From: Ruminococcus hominis | GTDB taxonomy: Bacteria; Bacillota; Clostridia; Lachnospirales; Lachnospiraceae | Direction of reading: 5' to 3' | Length of the DNA: 64,000 nt | NCBI RefSeq assembly: GCF_014287355.1 | Contig: NZ_JACOPE010000001.1 | Coordinates: 3,286,001-3,350,000 of the forward strand | In this document: in pieces, positions 42,925 through 51,462 of the stretch | Layout: each line of letters starts with the position of its first letter | How positions within the stretch are numbered: the stretch's first letter is position 1 | The notes under the pieces: model-generated | The model's input: only the letters and a program-made list of their open reading frames with translations | The model's database searches: none | What the model was told of the DNA's origin: nothing | Made by a program: the position numbers and the translations under genes

Positions 42925-43500
42925 TCATTCTATCACAAGCTCACCATTATCATCAATTTTTTGATATTTTTTCTTTTCCCCCACTGTAAAACAGTCTCTG
43001 AGCGTTTCGTTATATAGAGGGATACACATACAGAGCAACCCATATGTATTTAATCGATTTAACTGATATAAAGTATTATCAGTAAGACCATAAATTTCAT
43101 CTTCAGCACATTCAGCCGCATAAAAGCTGATACATGTAAGATCATTTTCATAATCCACATTTTCTATTTCCGAGACAATATCGAGTATTTTTTCTCTTTG
43201 TGCTGCAAAGTCTGGAAGTTCTGCAAATCCAAATTGATCCACATAATATGCTTTTGTTTCTCCATTTTGGTGCATGATGACTACATCACTGACTGACAAA
43301 GAATGTACTTTATAATCTGCCGGTGGATTATCGTTGAATGTAGCATAAAGTCCATCCAGGTCATCACTTTCCAGCATTCTGTCTGAATATAAGCATTTAT
43401 AATTTGCTGCATCTACTTCGAGGCAATATTCTTTTACATAGTCCATGTCTGAGCAGCTATAAATATTTCCTCCTTCCCAAAAAGGTACAAAAAAGACCAT
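42925..43500 (-). pseudogene. YodL-domain protein of a conjugative element, N-terminally truncated
   Basis: The 191-residue frame matches the YodL domain found in large conjugative-element proteins: DLDGLYATFNDNPPADYKVHSLSVSDVVIMHQNGETKAYYVDQFGFAELPDF. The start has no ribosome binding site and the upstream domains are missing, so this is a 3' fragment. Its end (IPLYNETLRDCFTVGEKKKYQKIDDNGELVIE) is the full version of a tail repeated in broken form at 48098, 56730 and 59450 and, inverted, near 44950. The GNAT copy 1 lies 46 bases downstream. Confidence 0.75.
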
Positions 43501-43544
43501 CTACGGTTTTACGGTAAATGATCTTTTTACTGCCAATATTTAAT

Positions 43545-43859
43545 TTATATCATTCTGTTTTCATAATCTTGTAACTCATGAAAAATATCATCCACATATA
43601 CAACATCATTTTCTATTCTGTACAACATAAAATATCTGTGCTGTTGAAAATTTATTCGACGATATCCAAGGCTCTGTAAACGTGGATTGTCGCATACCTT
43701 CAAACTACTCGCTACATACTTCAACTTTTTAATAGTATCCTCAAAATCATCAAGCACATTCTTTGCTGCCTGCTTATTTTTCTTGGCGAAAAGCAGATAC
43801 TGTACAAACTGGTTTAAGTCTTCTTCTGCTTCAGCTGTTACAACTACTTTATAATCCAT
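43545..43859 (-). CDS. RelE/ParE-family toxin, module 1
   Basis: The 104-residue protein has the ParE/RelE fold pattern: YKVVVTAEAEEDLNQFVQYL, LQSLGYRRINFQQHRYFMLYRIENDVVYVDDIFHELQDYENRM. Such toxins cut mRNA on ribosomes or poison gyrase. It overlaps the antitoxin gene by 11 bases, the usual coupling. It is a self-contained unit with its own promoter (44166-44207). Confidence 0.88.
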   Translation of the reverse strand: MDYKVVVTAEAEEDLNQFVQYLLFAKKNKQAAKNVLDDFEDTIKKLKYVASSLKVCDNPRLQSLGYRRINFQQHRYFMLYRIENDVVYVDDIFHELQDYENRMI

Positions 43860-44142
43860 ATTTTCCTCTCATATCTGAAATCACATCATCTGCATTTCGG
43901 TAATTCCCCTTTTTTGAAGATTCTCTGGATTGTTCCAATCTTTGAAGCATCTCTTCTTCCGTCATAGATTTATAAGGATTATGCACAGTTCGTTTTATTT
44001 CAAATGGAAATCCATTGTATGCAACCGCCTGCGTTAAAAACATCCTTATTGCTGATGTCGTATCAGTTCCAAGATCTTTAAAAAGCTGATCTGATTTATT
44101 TTTTAAGTCATCGTCTACCCTAATCTGAATTGTACTTGCCAT
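43849..44142 (-). CDS. RelB/DinJ-family antitoxin, module 1
   Basis: The 97-residue protein begins with a ribbon-helix-helix (ASTIQIRVDDDLKNKSDQLFKDLGTDTTSAIRMFLTQAVAYNGFPFEI), typical of RelB/DinJ, and ends with a charged toxin-binding tail. AAAGGAGGTATC precedes the ATG. It would repress its own promoter and neutralise the overlapping toxin. Confidence 0.9.
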   Translation of the reverse strand: MASTIQIRVDDDLKNKSDQLFKDLGTDTTSAIRMFLTQAVAYNGFPFEIKRTVHNPYKSMTEEEMLQRLEQSRESSKKGNYRNADDVISDMRGKYGL

Positions 44143-44165
44143 TTTAGATACCTCCTTTTTTCTTC

Positions 44166-44207
44166 ATTATAATGCCATTCCATTACTAATTCAATACAAC
44201 TGTATTG
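44166..44207 (-). promoter_or_regulatory. Promoter and palindromic operator of toxin-antitoxin module 1
   Basis: Minus strand: TTGAAT (44194-44189), 17-base spacer, TATAAT (44171-44166). The perfect palindrome CAATACAACTGTATTG (44192-44207, + strand) covers the -35 box, as expected for a RelB-type operator. Confidence 0.8.
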
Positions 44208-44430
44208 ATATTTCACTTATTTCTATGCACTTATCCAAGATAATGGGCATGGAATCTCGAATTACAATTGATACAAGTACAATACAAATACAATCCGCAC
44301 AGCGTGTGACGGTTGCTACCAGTGCGCCCTTTGCAAAATACAGTGTTCTCTGTCCATCTGCATCTACCTGATAATCAGCAGTATAGATATCCTCTGACGC
44401 ATCTATAACCGATGTCAGAACTCTAAACTA
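44191..44430 (-). pseudogene. Unidentified conjugative-element gene fragment
   Basis: One minus-strand frame is open over about 79 codons without a start. It includes LTSVIDASEDIYTADYQVDA and YFAKGALVATVTR, and ends in the operator of the toxin-antitoxin module. I cannot name the family. It looks like the C-terminal half of a larger protein cut by insertion of the neighbouring units. Confidence 0.4.
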
Positions 44431-44601
44431 TCTGCATTTAAAAGGAAATCCCAGCAGCTTTCCCACTTCCGGCACTGTCATCCAGGTCCTCTTTTGTGTT
44501 GGATGCCGTCTGTAAGGACTTTCTTCTGAAATCTTCGAAATGATTTCCTCAACATCGTCCATTTCCGGAACTTCTTTTTGTTTCATAATTGCTGTTGCCA
44601 T
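44428..44601 (-). pseudogene. Truncated excisionase-type HTH protein of a conjugative element
   Basis: A 57-codon frame starts MATAIMKQKEVPEMDDVEE after GGAAGTG and reaches the start of an HTH motif (TWMTVPEVGKLLG) before running into unrelated sequence and a stop. Full-length relatives continue with a complete MerR/Xis-like HTH. The break coincides with the start of the fragment at 44191-44430. Confidence 0.55.
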
Positions 44602-44720
44602 TTATTCTTCACTTCCTGTCCTTTTAGTGTTAGTGTTATTTTTCCTATATCATATCTCGAATCCAGAAAAAAATTTAGGATGTCGATGCAGACAAAATCT
44701 GCTGATCAACACCCTGTTTT

Positions 44721-44897
44721 TTACTGTTCCAAGTTATCGAGCCAGTCGTCGAAACACTTCTTAGAGACACGATACTTTCCGCCATCCAACTGGATCCACC
44801 GGAATTCCTTTTTCTTCAAAAGGTTATAAATAGTAGGTCTGCTGACTCCTAAGATTTCCTGTAACTCCTGAACTATATAACATCTTTTCTCTGACAT
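44721..44897 (-). CDS. Xis-like helix-turn-helix protein (excisionase family)
   Basis: The 58-residue protein (start 44897) contains a complete excisionase-type HTH: CYIVQELQEILGVSRPTIYNLLKKKEFRWIQLDGGKYRVSKKCFDDWLDN. Such proteins normally precede the tyrosine integrase of Tn916-type elements, but no integrase follows here, only fragments. It is probably an orphaned part of a decayed conjugative element. Confidence 0.75.
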   Translation of the reverse strand: MSEKRCYIVQELQEILGVSRPTIYNLLKKKEFRWIQLDGGKYRVSKKCFDDWLDNLEQ

Positions 44898-45125
44898 TTC
44901 TTTATCCTCTTTTCTTTGAAATATGAAAGAAAAATTATCCCTTCATATAACGAAACGCTCAGAGCATGTTTTACAGTGGTCAAAAGCAAATTTTTTTACT
45001 TTTTTTCTTACGAGTTTTCTTGCGAGTTTTTTTAATGCAACTCGTAAGAAACTCGTAACATTAGATTTTTCAGTAAAGAAAAAGAGCATATGGAATTGAA
45101 TCCATACACTCTATGATTTCTTGAA
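44898..45125. other. AT-rich region with inverted YodL-tail copy
   Basis: On the + strand 44950-44985 holds the YodL-tail DNA (ATAACGAAACGCTCAGAG, TGTTTTACAGTGG) seen elsewhere on the minus strand. It continues as an open frame (YNETLRACFTVVKSKFFYFF). Repeats of TTACGAGTTT / AACTCGTAAG (about 45008-45060) form a hairpin. No gene is supported. Confidence 0.55.
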
Positions 45126-45172
45126 CTTAAATTCATTTTTAACTCAACAACAAGTTTCCCAAACTAAAAATT
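45126..45172 (-). repeat. Cassette-junction, divergent form
   Basis: Minus strand after the YhcG stop: TTTTTAGTTTGGGAAAC, CTTGTTGTTGAG, then AAAAATGAATTTAAG. The start-side end is kept while the stop-side arm differs. Confidence 0.5.
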
Positions 45173-46250
45173 ATTCATTTAATTCAGCCTCAATCTCTTC
45201 AATGGTAGGCATACTACCTCTAAACTCTTCTGGTATAAGTTTTGATAATTCATAGCTAGAAATACCAAGTGGCTGGCTAGTAGATTCTAATGCATACTGG
45301 GCTTCTACTTTATCCATATCTTTGCAAATCAGAAGTCCCAATGTAGGATTATCGGCTTCTGTTTTCATCTGATGATTAACAGCCACAACATAAGTTCCCA
45401 ATTGACCTGCATAAGAAGAATCAAATTTTCCTGTTTTTATTTCTACAACAACATAGCAATGCCTTTGAGTATTGTAAAATAGCATGTCTATAAATTTTTC
45501 AGTATCTCCGACCTCAATTCTCACTTCCCTGCCCATATAAGCAAAGCCAGTACCTAACTCCATAAGAAAATTATTAACTTTCTCTATAAGCGCATCCTTT
45601 AGTTCCTTTTCATCATACCTTTCACGCAAAGTCAAAAAATCAAAATTATATGGATCCTTCGTAATTGCTTGTGCTAAATCGCTCTGTTCTATCGGAAGTG
45701 TATTAGAAAAGTTAGTTATTGCCTTGCCCTGACGTTCATATAAATCCGTTCCTAAGAAGTTTAGTAAAACATCTCTTGACCAATTGTTTTCAATAGTCTT
45801 TCTGATATAAAACAATGCCTTTGCAGAATTTCCTTTGCATTTATCAAGTATTATTTTGTTATGTCCCCATGGTATTCTAAAAATGATTTGTAAATCATCC
45901 CCAACTTGGGAACGATTTGCATCTGTAATCAATTCGTCCTCAACTTGAGGACAAATTACTGCGTCAGGATACATCTCATAAAAGTATCTCATATATTTCA
46001 AGTTAGTTGGAGAAAATGATTTCACGTCTGGCAAAATGGATTTCAAATCGTCACTCACCGTTTTATAAAATCTTGTTCCATATCCAAACTGTTCACTCAT
46101 AGATGAAATGCCCTTACCAAGTTTCCAATAAAATCTTAGCATCTCATCATTTATCTTCATAGAAGCCCTGATTTGGCTTCTTCTAAAATCAGTGGATATT
46201 CCGGCAATCCACTCTTTATATTCATTATCAGCCTTAAACAATTCACTCAT
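45171..46250 (-). CDS. YhcG-like PDDEXK nuclease family protein (DUF1016)
   Basis: The 359-residue protein has the DUF1016 N-terminal domain (YWKLGKGISSMSEQFGYGTRFYKTVSDDLKSILPDVKSFSPTNLKYMRYFYEMYP) and a C-terminal PDDEXK nuclease core (FIDMLFYNTQRHCYVVVEIKTGKFDSSYAGQLGTYVVAVN), with Asp, Glu and Lys catalytic positions visible. Family members are often found with restriction systems and mobile DNA; the target is unknown. It is a single-gene unit of the array. Confidence 0.88.
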   Translation of the reverse strand: MSELFKADNEYKEWIAGISTDFRRSQIRASMKINDEMLRFYWKLGKGISSMSEQFGYGTRFYKTVSDDLKSILPDVKSFSPTNLKYMRYFYEMYPDAVICPQVEDELITDANRSQVGDDLQIIFRIPWGHNKIILDKCKGNSAKALFYIRKTIENNWSRDVLLNFLGTDLYERQGKAITNFSNTLPIEQSDLAQAITKDPYNFDFLTLRERYDEKELKDALIEKVNNFLMELGTGFAYMGREVRIEVGDTEKFIDMLFYNTQRHCYVVVEIKTGKFDSSYAGQLGTYVVAVNHQMKTEADNPTLGLLICKDMDKVEAQYALESTSQPLGISSYELSKLIPEEFRGSMPTIEEIEAELNE

Positions 46251-46265
46251 ATATAATCCTTTCTA

Positions 46266-46294
46266 CTGTGTCAGTTCGACAATTTCCGAGTTTA
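46266..46294 (-). repeat. Cassette-junction, start-side arm (divergent)
   Basis: Minus strand, overlapping the GyrI-like gene's stop: AAACTCGGAAATTGTCG. The spacing and CGGAA core match other junctions. Confidence 0.5.
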
Positions 46295-46924
46295 CAGTTT
46301 CTTTATAGGATGTCTAATGACCGTTTTCCATTTTTCTGGGGCAACCTTTCTTGCATCAGACAGATATATTTCATGATGTAATCTTTCCATATTCATATCA
46401 TTAACATATCCATTCTGCTCCAAATACGCATCCATAAGTGCAACAGTTTCCGGTTCATCATCAAATGCTCCCAAGTGCATTATTTGAACACACAATCCCT
46501 CGTCAATGGTCACAAACTCTGCAGATGAACAATCTATTTTTTTCTTTTTGGTTGCTGTTTCAACAGCCCATTCAAAATCCTTTTGATTTACAAAATCAGG
46601 CAGGCGTATAACTGAAATCCAATTAAAAGAATCTTTATCTGCATAATTTACACCATGTATATTTTCCTGCCACCAGAATCCTTCAAGTGGTGGAACTACA
46701 TATTCAAAAAATCCTGCAATTTTATGATCTGTCTTATAACTCATTCTCAAAGTATATGCAACCGCATATAATACACTAATTGCCTGCTGATATGCTCCAC
46801 CTTCTTCGTTTGGATTACCCTTTCCTCTGACCGCAATATAATTTGCTTTAGGGACAGTCACGATCTCCGGTTTATTTTTAGGCATATAAAACTCTTTATA
46901 TTCTTTCTTAAAATCAAAAGCCAT
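46292..46924 (-). CDS. GyrI-like small-molecule-binding domain protein
   Basis: The 210-residue protein has the SOUL/GyrI-like fold of stand-alone AraC effector-binding domains: EIVTVPKANYIAVRGKGNPNEEGGAYQQAISVLYAVAYTLRM near the N-terminus and CVQIMHLGAFDDEPETVALM later. Some members of this group hydrolyse or bind hydrophobic toxins; others bind gyrase. It has no DNA-binding part. It is a single-gene unit with AAGGAG from the junction as ribosome binding site. Confidence 0.85.
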   Translation of the reverse strand: MAFDFKKEYKEFYMPKNKPEIVTVPKANYIAVRGKGNPNEEGGAYQQAISVLYAVAYTLRMSYKTDHKIAGFFEYVVPPLEGFWWQENIHGVNYADKDSFNWISVIRLPDFVNQKDFEWAVETATKKKKIDCSSAEFVTIDEGLCVQIMHLGAFDDEPETVALMDAYLEQNGYVNDMNMERLHHEIYLSDARKVAPEKWKTVIRHPIKKL

Positions 46925-46947
46925 AACTAACTCCTTAAATTTATAAT

Positions 46948-47598
46948 TTATGAACTCAAATTCGTTACCAGTGACGAATATCTTTTTGTCTTATTTCTAA
47001 TATCTTCCTCGGTAACACCATAATAACTGTATAAATCTCTGGCTATTTTCTTAAACTTTTTCATTACCGCATTATTTCCTGAATAAGATATTCCAAATAT
47101 ATTCCAAGTATAATCTATTTCCATTTCAAGAAAATTATCATTAATTTCTATTTTATACAAATGGAAATCCATAGAAATTATACTATCGGGCATTTCAGCA
47201 ATCATTTCACTTCGAGTCTTTATTTTACCAAAATACTCTATAACGGATGCTTCATTAAAATAATCTGGTAATGGAATATCCTTCAATTCACCCAAAAGTT
47301 CTGGTTCATGTTGCAAAATCAAACTTTCTTTTAGGCATTTTATTTGTTCAATATATTCTCTATCGCCTGGAGCTGTTTCTGTCAATCCGTATTTTTCTTT
47401 TGCATACTGTACTGTTTCAGAAAGAGAATGCGGATTTGCAACTATTGTCTTCTCCACTTTTTTTCTCTTATATCTATATATGCTATTTTTGATCTTAATC
47501 GTTAATGGTTGCTTTTCTGAATGTCCAGCTATAAAAATGCTTGTAGGACCATCTGCACCACCTATGATTGAAACCCCATTTTTACTTTTTTGTTCCAT
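46948..47598 (-). CDS. Unknown protein with an OadB-type SIIGGADGPT motif at its N-terminus
   Basis: From the ATG at 47598 the 216-residue product starts MEQKSKNGVSIIGGADGPTSIFIAG. This is the sodium-pump signature of oxaloacetate decarboxylase beta subunits (OadB/GcdB), but here it sits at the start of a hydrophilic protein without transmembrane helices. A conserved-looking block follows (IKNSIYRYKRKKVEKTIVANPHSLSETVQYAKEKYGLTE). I do not know the family's function. It is a one-gene unit flanked by junction repeats. Confidence 0.65.
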   Translation of the reverse strand: MEQKSKNGVSIIGGADGPTSIFIAGHSEKQPLTIKIKNSIYRYKRKKVEKTIVANPHSLSETVQYAKEKYGLTETAPGDREYIEQIKCLKESLILQHEPELLGELKDIPLPDYFNEASVIEYFGKIKTRSEMIAEMPDSIISMDFHLYKIEINDNFLEMEIDYTWNIFGISYSGNNAVMKKFKKIARDLYSYYGVTEEDIRNKTKRYSSLVTNLSS

Positions 47599-47607
47599 TC
47601 GTCTTTT

Positions 47608-47628
47608 CCTCACAAATTCCGATTTCTA
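47608..47628 (-). repeat. Cassette-junction, start-side arm
   Basis: Minus strand: TAGAAATCGGAATTTGTGAGG, where TAG is the stop of GNAT copy 2. Confidence 0.8.
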
Positions 47629-48051
47629 TTTTCGTTTCCATAGCATAGTGTACTCTTTTTCACCAGTGGCTTCATCCAAACCTTCACATTGAATAATGAA
47701 CCCTTCTCTTTGGTAAAAAGAAATTGCTCTGGCATTCTTCTGGTATACATTTAATCGTAAGCTAACTTTTTTATCCTTAATATAATCCAATAAAAGTTTA
47801 CCTATGCCACATGACTGCATTTCATCAGAGACAAAAATACCTTCGATATATTCATCATTTAGTCCTACAAATCCTTGTATCATTTTATCCACTTCAAGCA
47901 CATAGACTTCGGATTGTGACATCATTTCTTTCACTAATTCATAATTACTTTTCCAGTATTGATTGGAAATAAAATAATGTGTTTTCAGATTTGTCTTTAA
48001 CCATATGTCAGCAACTCTATCGATATCTCCGTTCAGCAACTTTCTAATCAT
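47626..48051 (-). CDS. GNAT acetyltransferase, copy 2 of 3
   Basis: The protein differs from copy 1 at only three residues by eye (for example EVYVLEVD versus EVYVFEVD and GLDEATG versus DLDEDTG). Flanks are also shared: the junction downstream and a broken YodL C-terminus upstream. The near-identity shows recent duplication or repeated capture of the same unit. Confidence 0.9.
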   Translation of the reverse strand: MIRKLLNGDIDRVADIWLKTNLKTHYFISNQYWKSNYELVKEMMSQSEVYVLEVDKMIQGFVGLNDEYIEGIFVSDEMQSCGIGKLLLDYIKDKKVSLRLNVYQKNARAISFYQREGFIIQCEGLDEATGEKEYTMLWKRK

Positions 48052-48097
48052 AACAAATATTCTCCCCAACTACATCCTTTATGCTTTTCTCTTTTTT

Positions 48098-48215
48098 TCA
48101 TTCTATCACAAGCTCACCATTAATCATTATTTTTTTGATATTTTTTCTTTTCCCCCACTGTAAAACAGCCTCTGAGCGTTTCGTTATATAGAGGGATACA
48201 AATAAGAGCAAGATC
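48098..48215 (-). pseudogene. YodL C-terminus remnant, copy 2
   Basis: In one minus frame the sequence reads VDLALICIPLYNETLRGCF, then TVGEKKKYQKNND and a stop. It matches the end of the YodL fragment at 42925, with a frameshift in the last ten codons. It precedes GNAT copy 2 exactly as the YodL fragment precedes copy 1. Confidence 0.7.
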
Positions 48216-48350
48216 CACCCGTGTTTAACAGTATTGTCGCTTAAACTCTTTACCGTACCAGTACTCTCAGAACCTAGAGAGTATGAAGCGGCAGAATATT
48301 GGAGGTATGAGTTAGGGGCGGAGTTGGATTAAATTTATATTTCTACGAAG

Positions 48351-48400
48351 AAAGCCAAAGACATTTAACTGTTCACCCAATCAAACGTCTTTGGCTTGTT
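48351..48400. terminator. Hairpin, probable terminator
   Basis: Stem AAGCCAAAGAC / GTCTTTGGCTT with moderately T-rich flanks, next to the end of the YdbC-like fragment. Confidence 0.6.
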
Positions 48401-48409
48401 TAATTACAA

Positions 48410-48598
48410 CTATTTTTTTAGAGTTTTACCCAGTAACTCATACAGAGCTTCTGCCTCTTCTTGAGATAAAGTAATTCCTTTTCCCATTTTTTCATGTTCT
48501 GGTGCCCTGTCACGAATATCATATTTTTCTGCAGCTCCATTCCATGAAATCATATTTAATTCTTTTTTCCAACCTTTGGCACTTTCTGAAAGTATTCC
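48410..48598 (-). pseudogene. YdbC/PC4-like protein, N-terminally truncated
   Basis: An open minus frame without start reads GILSESAKGWKKELNMISWN, then GAAEKYDIRD and EKMGKGITLSQEEAEALYELL. This is the YdbC pattern seen intact at 572-802. The first strand is missing. It is another leftover of a conjugative element inside the array. Confidence 0.75.
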
Positions 48599-48679
48599 TA
48601 TTGGGTAACAAAAAACACCGTATTTCTACGGTGCGTTCTGTCAGATATATTCTGTTTTATGATAGCAGAAAACTGGAAT

Positions 48680-49477
48680 TCACAGTTCTTCCATCCTTCC
48701 CATCTTCAGCGCCATAACAAGAGTTCCGGCTGCCATCACAAAGACACCAATTTCAATCACATAGATGGGAAGAAGCACCGGACCTGCCACGGCAAAGAAG
48801 TCCACGATAAAATGAATCCCATATGCAAGAACCGCTGTAAAAGCCGCTGTTCTGCATTTGCCTGCCTTTACCGCCCGGTAGATCAGCAGTGACAACCCGA
48901 TATGCAGAATGATGGCACTGATTCTTTCGATTCCGCTTACAAAAAAGAGTGGTGCCGGTGTTGTCCATAGGGCCGACAGCTGTGACACGGTCTGGTTTGC
49001 AGACTCAGCAGGAAGTGCCTCCAGCGTATTCTGCATGGCTCCGCTGTTGATCATCAGCATGGACACAAGATTGCTGATTCCGGAGAGTCCTCCGAGCAGA
49101 ATGGCCTCCACACCGCCATGCCCGATTCCATACATCAGTGCATTTGGAAAATCCAGCCATTTCTTCATCCAGAACTTCATGGCAATCAGTCTTCCGGTCT
49201 CTTCAAAAACCGCTGCAGCCAAAGCCGCGTACACATAGTAAAGCCATGGCCTGCTCTGTGCGTTCAGTCCGCAGAACTGAATGACAAGAACATGCAGCAG
49301 CTGCTCCAACAGCATGGCAAACAGCAGATAGGTTCCTGCTCCGATAAAGAACGAGGAAATCCTTGCCTTAAGCTTCACCCTTCCTGCAATGAACAAAGCA
49401 ATCGGTACCCCCATCGAGAGGACAACGGAGCAGATAACTCCCGCTATCGCCAGACCTGATATTGTGTTCAATTCCAT
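48680..49477 (-). CDS. YhfC-family intramembrane protease-like membrane protein
   Basis: GGGAGG precedes the ATG at 49477. The 265-residue protein has seven to eight hydrophobic helices and the YhfC motifs AAAVFEETGRLIAMKFWMKK, ALMYGIGHGGVEAILLG and YGIHFIVDFFAV. The EE...H...H pattern is similar to CAAX-type intramembrane peptidases. Its codon use is richer in G and C than that of its neighbours. The stop-side junction arm (AATTCCAGTTTTC) follows its stop. Function unknown. Confidence 0.85.
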   Translation of the reverse strand: MELNTISGLAIAGVICSVVLSMGVPIALFIAGRVKLKARISSFFIGAGTYLLFAMLLEQLLHVLVIQFCGLNAQSRPWLYYVYAALAAAVFEETGRLIAMKFWMKKWLDFPNALMYGIGHGGVEAILLGGLSGISNLVSMLMINSGAMQNTLEALPAESANQTVSQLSALWTTPAPLFFVSGIERISAIILHIGLSLLIYRAVKAGKCRTAAFTAVLAYGIHFIVDFFAVAGPVLLPIYVIEIGVFVMAAGTLVMALKMGRMEEL

Positions 49478-49496
49478 CTTTATACCTCCCTGATTC

Positions 49497-49799
49497 TCAA
49501 AAAATTCCTTTATTGTATTTGAACTGTCCATACAATATAAAGCCTAATCCGACAATAACTGCTGGAAGAATGATATAATCTATAATTATTTCACTCCAAA
49601 ACGAAACAATAAAACCTAATACAAGAGATATTCCTATAATCAGCGTTCCTGTGCCGACTGTTTTTCCATACTTTGGTATATCTTCTTCCTTTACTTTTCG
49701 CCTGTTATAAGAGTGAATTGTGCTGATATTGCCTTTGATATTTACAATTCCCACAACAGATATGAACACTCCCAAAATCAACATTATAATATTTTCCAT
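49497..49799 (-). CDS. DUF3784 membrane protein
   Basis: The 100-residue protein has three hydrophobic helices and the DUF3784 motif TIHSYNRRKVKEEDIPKYGKTVGTGTLIIG. Function is unknown. It lies 9 bases after the XRE gene and is likely in an operon with it and the DUF6442-like gene. Confidence 0.82.
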   Translation of the reverse strand: MENIIMLILGVFISVVGIVNIKGNISTIHSYNRRKVKEEDIPKYGKTVGTGTLIIGISLVLGFIVSFWSEIIIDYIILPAVIVGLGFILYGQFKYNKGIF

Positions 49800-49808
49800 A
49801 ATAACCTC

Positions 49809-50015
49809 CTAAAAATAGAATAGTTCCTCAAATTTTTTGTCCAATGCAATACAAAGAATTAGAGCCAATTTTGCAGTTGGATTAAACTGTCCTGTTTCAA
49901 TAGAACTAATGGTATTTCTTGATACCCCTACCATTTCTGCAAGCTGAGCTTGAGAAAGATTTGCTTCTGTGCGAACTTCCTTTAAGTGATTTTTCAGTTG
50001 TAATTGTTCTTTCAT
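49809..50015 (-). CDS. Small XRE-family regulator
   Basis: The 68-residue protein is a bare XRE helix-turn-helix (VRTEANLSQAQLAEMVGVSRNTISSIETGQFNPTAKLALILCIALDKKFEELF). It overlaps the upstream gene by 4 bases. It probably represses its own promoter through the repeated CCAAGTTTTCTT sites upstream. Confidence 0.9.
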   Translation of the reverse strand: MKEQLQLKNHLKEVRTEANLSQAQLAEMVGVSRNTISSIETGQFNPTAKLALILCIALDKKFEELFYF

Positions 50016-50341
50016 ATTCTCACCTCTAAAAGATGGCTAACAAATCCAACAAATGCCAAAATGGAAAGCACAAAAAACAGAACAGTCAAGACCAAATCGC
50101 TCTTTCGCTTCATTTTGATAAAACGAACTAACCATTGTGTTGCAATAATGCTGAAGTATATAACCCACGGACTGTAAATCATAGTATGAGCAAGCACAGA
50201 AGATAACAGCGAAAGCAAACAACACACTAAAGCACCAACTCTGCTTGCGTGACTTCCGGCTTGATATACCACTTCCATTTCAGCCAAGTCCTTATTGCGA
50301 TGTTCTTTTCTGCTTGCATTTAATATTTCGTCTTTTTTCAT
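50012..50341 (-). CDS. DUF6442-like membrane protein
   Basis: The 109-residue protein has a charged N-terminus (MKKDEILNASRKEHRNKD) and three hydrophobic helices. Proteins like this are regularly paired with a small XRE regulator, as here, and I recall the family as DUF6442. Function unknown. GGAGGTG precedes the ATG. Confidence 0.7.
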   Translation of the reverse strand: MKKDEILNASRKEHRNKDLAEMEVVYQAGSHASRVGALVCCLLSLLSSVLAHTMIYSPWVIYFSIIATQWLVRFIKMKRKSDLVLTVLFFVLSILAFVGFVSHLLEVRI

Positions 50342-50352
50342 AAAAACACCTC

Positions 50353-50408
50353 CATGCCAAGTTTTCTTTGCATGTTTTAATTATACACATACCAAGTTTT
50401 CTTGTCAA
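50353..50408 (-). promoter_or_regulatory. Promoter and twin operators of the XRE operon
   Basis: Minus strand: TTGACA (50408-50403), 17-base spacer, TATAAT (50385-50380). The direct repeat AAGAAAACTTGG(T/C)ATG occurs at 50403-50388 (in the spacer) and 50368-50353 (after the start site), ideal positions for repression by the XRE protein. Confidence 0.8.
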
Positions 50409-51062
50409 TAGAGTCATAAAAAAGTTACAACCGATATAAGAGATAACTTTTCTACCACTTCGATTATACTCACGACTTAATGACTTCTTGAATACTTGCC
50501 GAAAAAGAAAAACTGCCATCGGTTTGACAGCAGTTCTTCTTCGGTTGGTATCCGTTAGGAATACACAATATCATTCAATACAATCTCATCGGCACAGGCT
50601 CGAATGTTATTCTTCAATCCTCTCCATCTCATCATAGCCGTTGCTTTCAGTTTTCCTCATGGTCATGAGGCTTTTTTCTCTTAAATCGCATTCTATGAAT
50701 CCTCAGATTGTTCTTTCTGTTCTTCAATAATTCGTTCTGTCGCTTTATGGATCCTATCCTTGGAATAGGGTGGTCTTAAATTCAATGACAACCGTCCCTT
50801 TTTGATCATATACGTTTCACTTCCATCCTCCGAAGATCCTTTCAACCAGCAATCATCCGGATACTTCACAGAAAAGACCCGTAACCGATTGTTGCTGCTA
50901 ATCATTAATAAGGGTGAGATCACTGGTGCAGTTGACATTGACAATATGTATGAATTTGCTTCTTCACACTACAATGATTTCAAGGATCTCCGCAATGATA
51001 AGGACATTGTTATCAATCGGGAGTGGATCCTTAACAAACTTGCCGAAACAGAAAATGAATAG
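50409..51062. other. Mosaic of conjugative-element gene fragments
   Basis: Several broken frames meet here. On the minus strand are KNNIRACADEIVLNDIVYS (before about 50570) and LRVFSVKYPDDCWLKGSSEDG (50693-50890). On the + strand is the C-terminal-looking AVDIDNMYEFASSHYNDFKD (to 51062). None has both a start with ribosome binding site and a complete domain. They resemble leftovers of a mobile element, not functional genes. Confidence 0.5.
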
Positions 51063-51100
51063 TATATTTGGTGGCTACACCCCCAAGCCCCTGTAGAATA

Positions 51101-51146
51101 AATAACGCCAGTACTGGATATCAAAAATCCCGCACCGGCGTTATTT
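51101..51146. terminator. Rho-independent terminator
   Basis: Stem AATAACGCC / GGCGTTATT with inner CCAGTACTGG-like pairing and T-rich flanks, directly downstream of the 51165-51374 gene on the minus strand. Confidence 0.75.
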
Positions 51147-51164
51147 ATTAAAATATTTTGTTTT

Positions 51165-51374
51165 TTAATCTTCAACACTCTCTACTGAAACTTCTTTTTT
51201 CTTCCTACTTTTACCAGAAATCATCTTGTGTCCTGTATAAATAGCCATAATCATGCAAAGCAAAGAACTTGCTGCAAAGTACTTATGGCCTTCTTTTAAT
51301 CCCTTATAACCTGTATAAAAAGTTCCAAGCATTGTAATCAGTGCACCGATAGACCAATATTTATGTGATTTCAT
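51165..51374 (-). CDS. DUF6219-like two-TM membrane protein
   Basis: The 69-residue protein has two hydrophobic helices (YWSIGALITMLGTFYTGYKG and YFAASSLLCMIMAIYTGHKM) and a charged C-terminus. I recall it as the DUF6219 family, common in Lachnospiraceae accessory regions. Function unknown. A stop-side junction arm (AAATTCCAGTTTG, 51425-51440) lies upstream. Confidence 0.65.
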   Translation of the reverse strand: MKSHKYWSIGALITMLGTFYTGYKGLKEGHKYFAASSLLCMIMAIYTGHKMISGKSRKKKEVSVESVED

Positions 51375-51462
51375 TCAGATACCTCCTGCCGTTTTTCTTA
51401 ATCATATACCTTTTAAAAGATATATACAAACTGGAATTTTTCTAGATGTATATTTTCTTCAT

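Noticed and set aside
44898..45125. attP/coupling site of a Tn916-type element
   Set aside because: AT-rich repeats and an Xis-like gene are present, but there is no integrase and no duplicated core sequence that I can pair with a second end.
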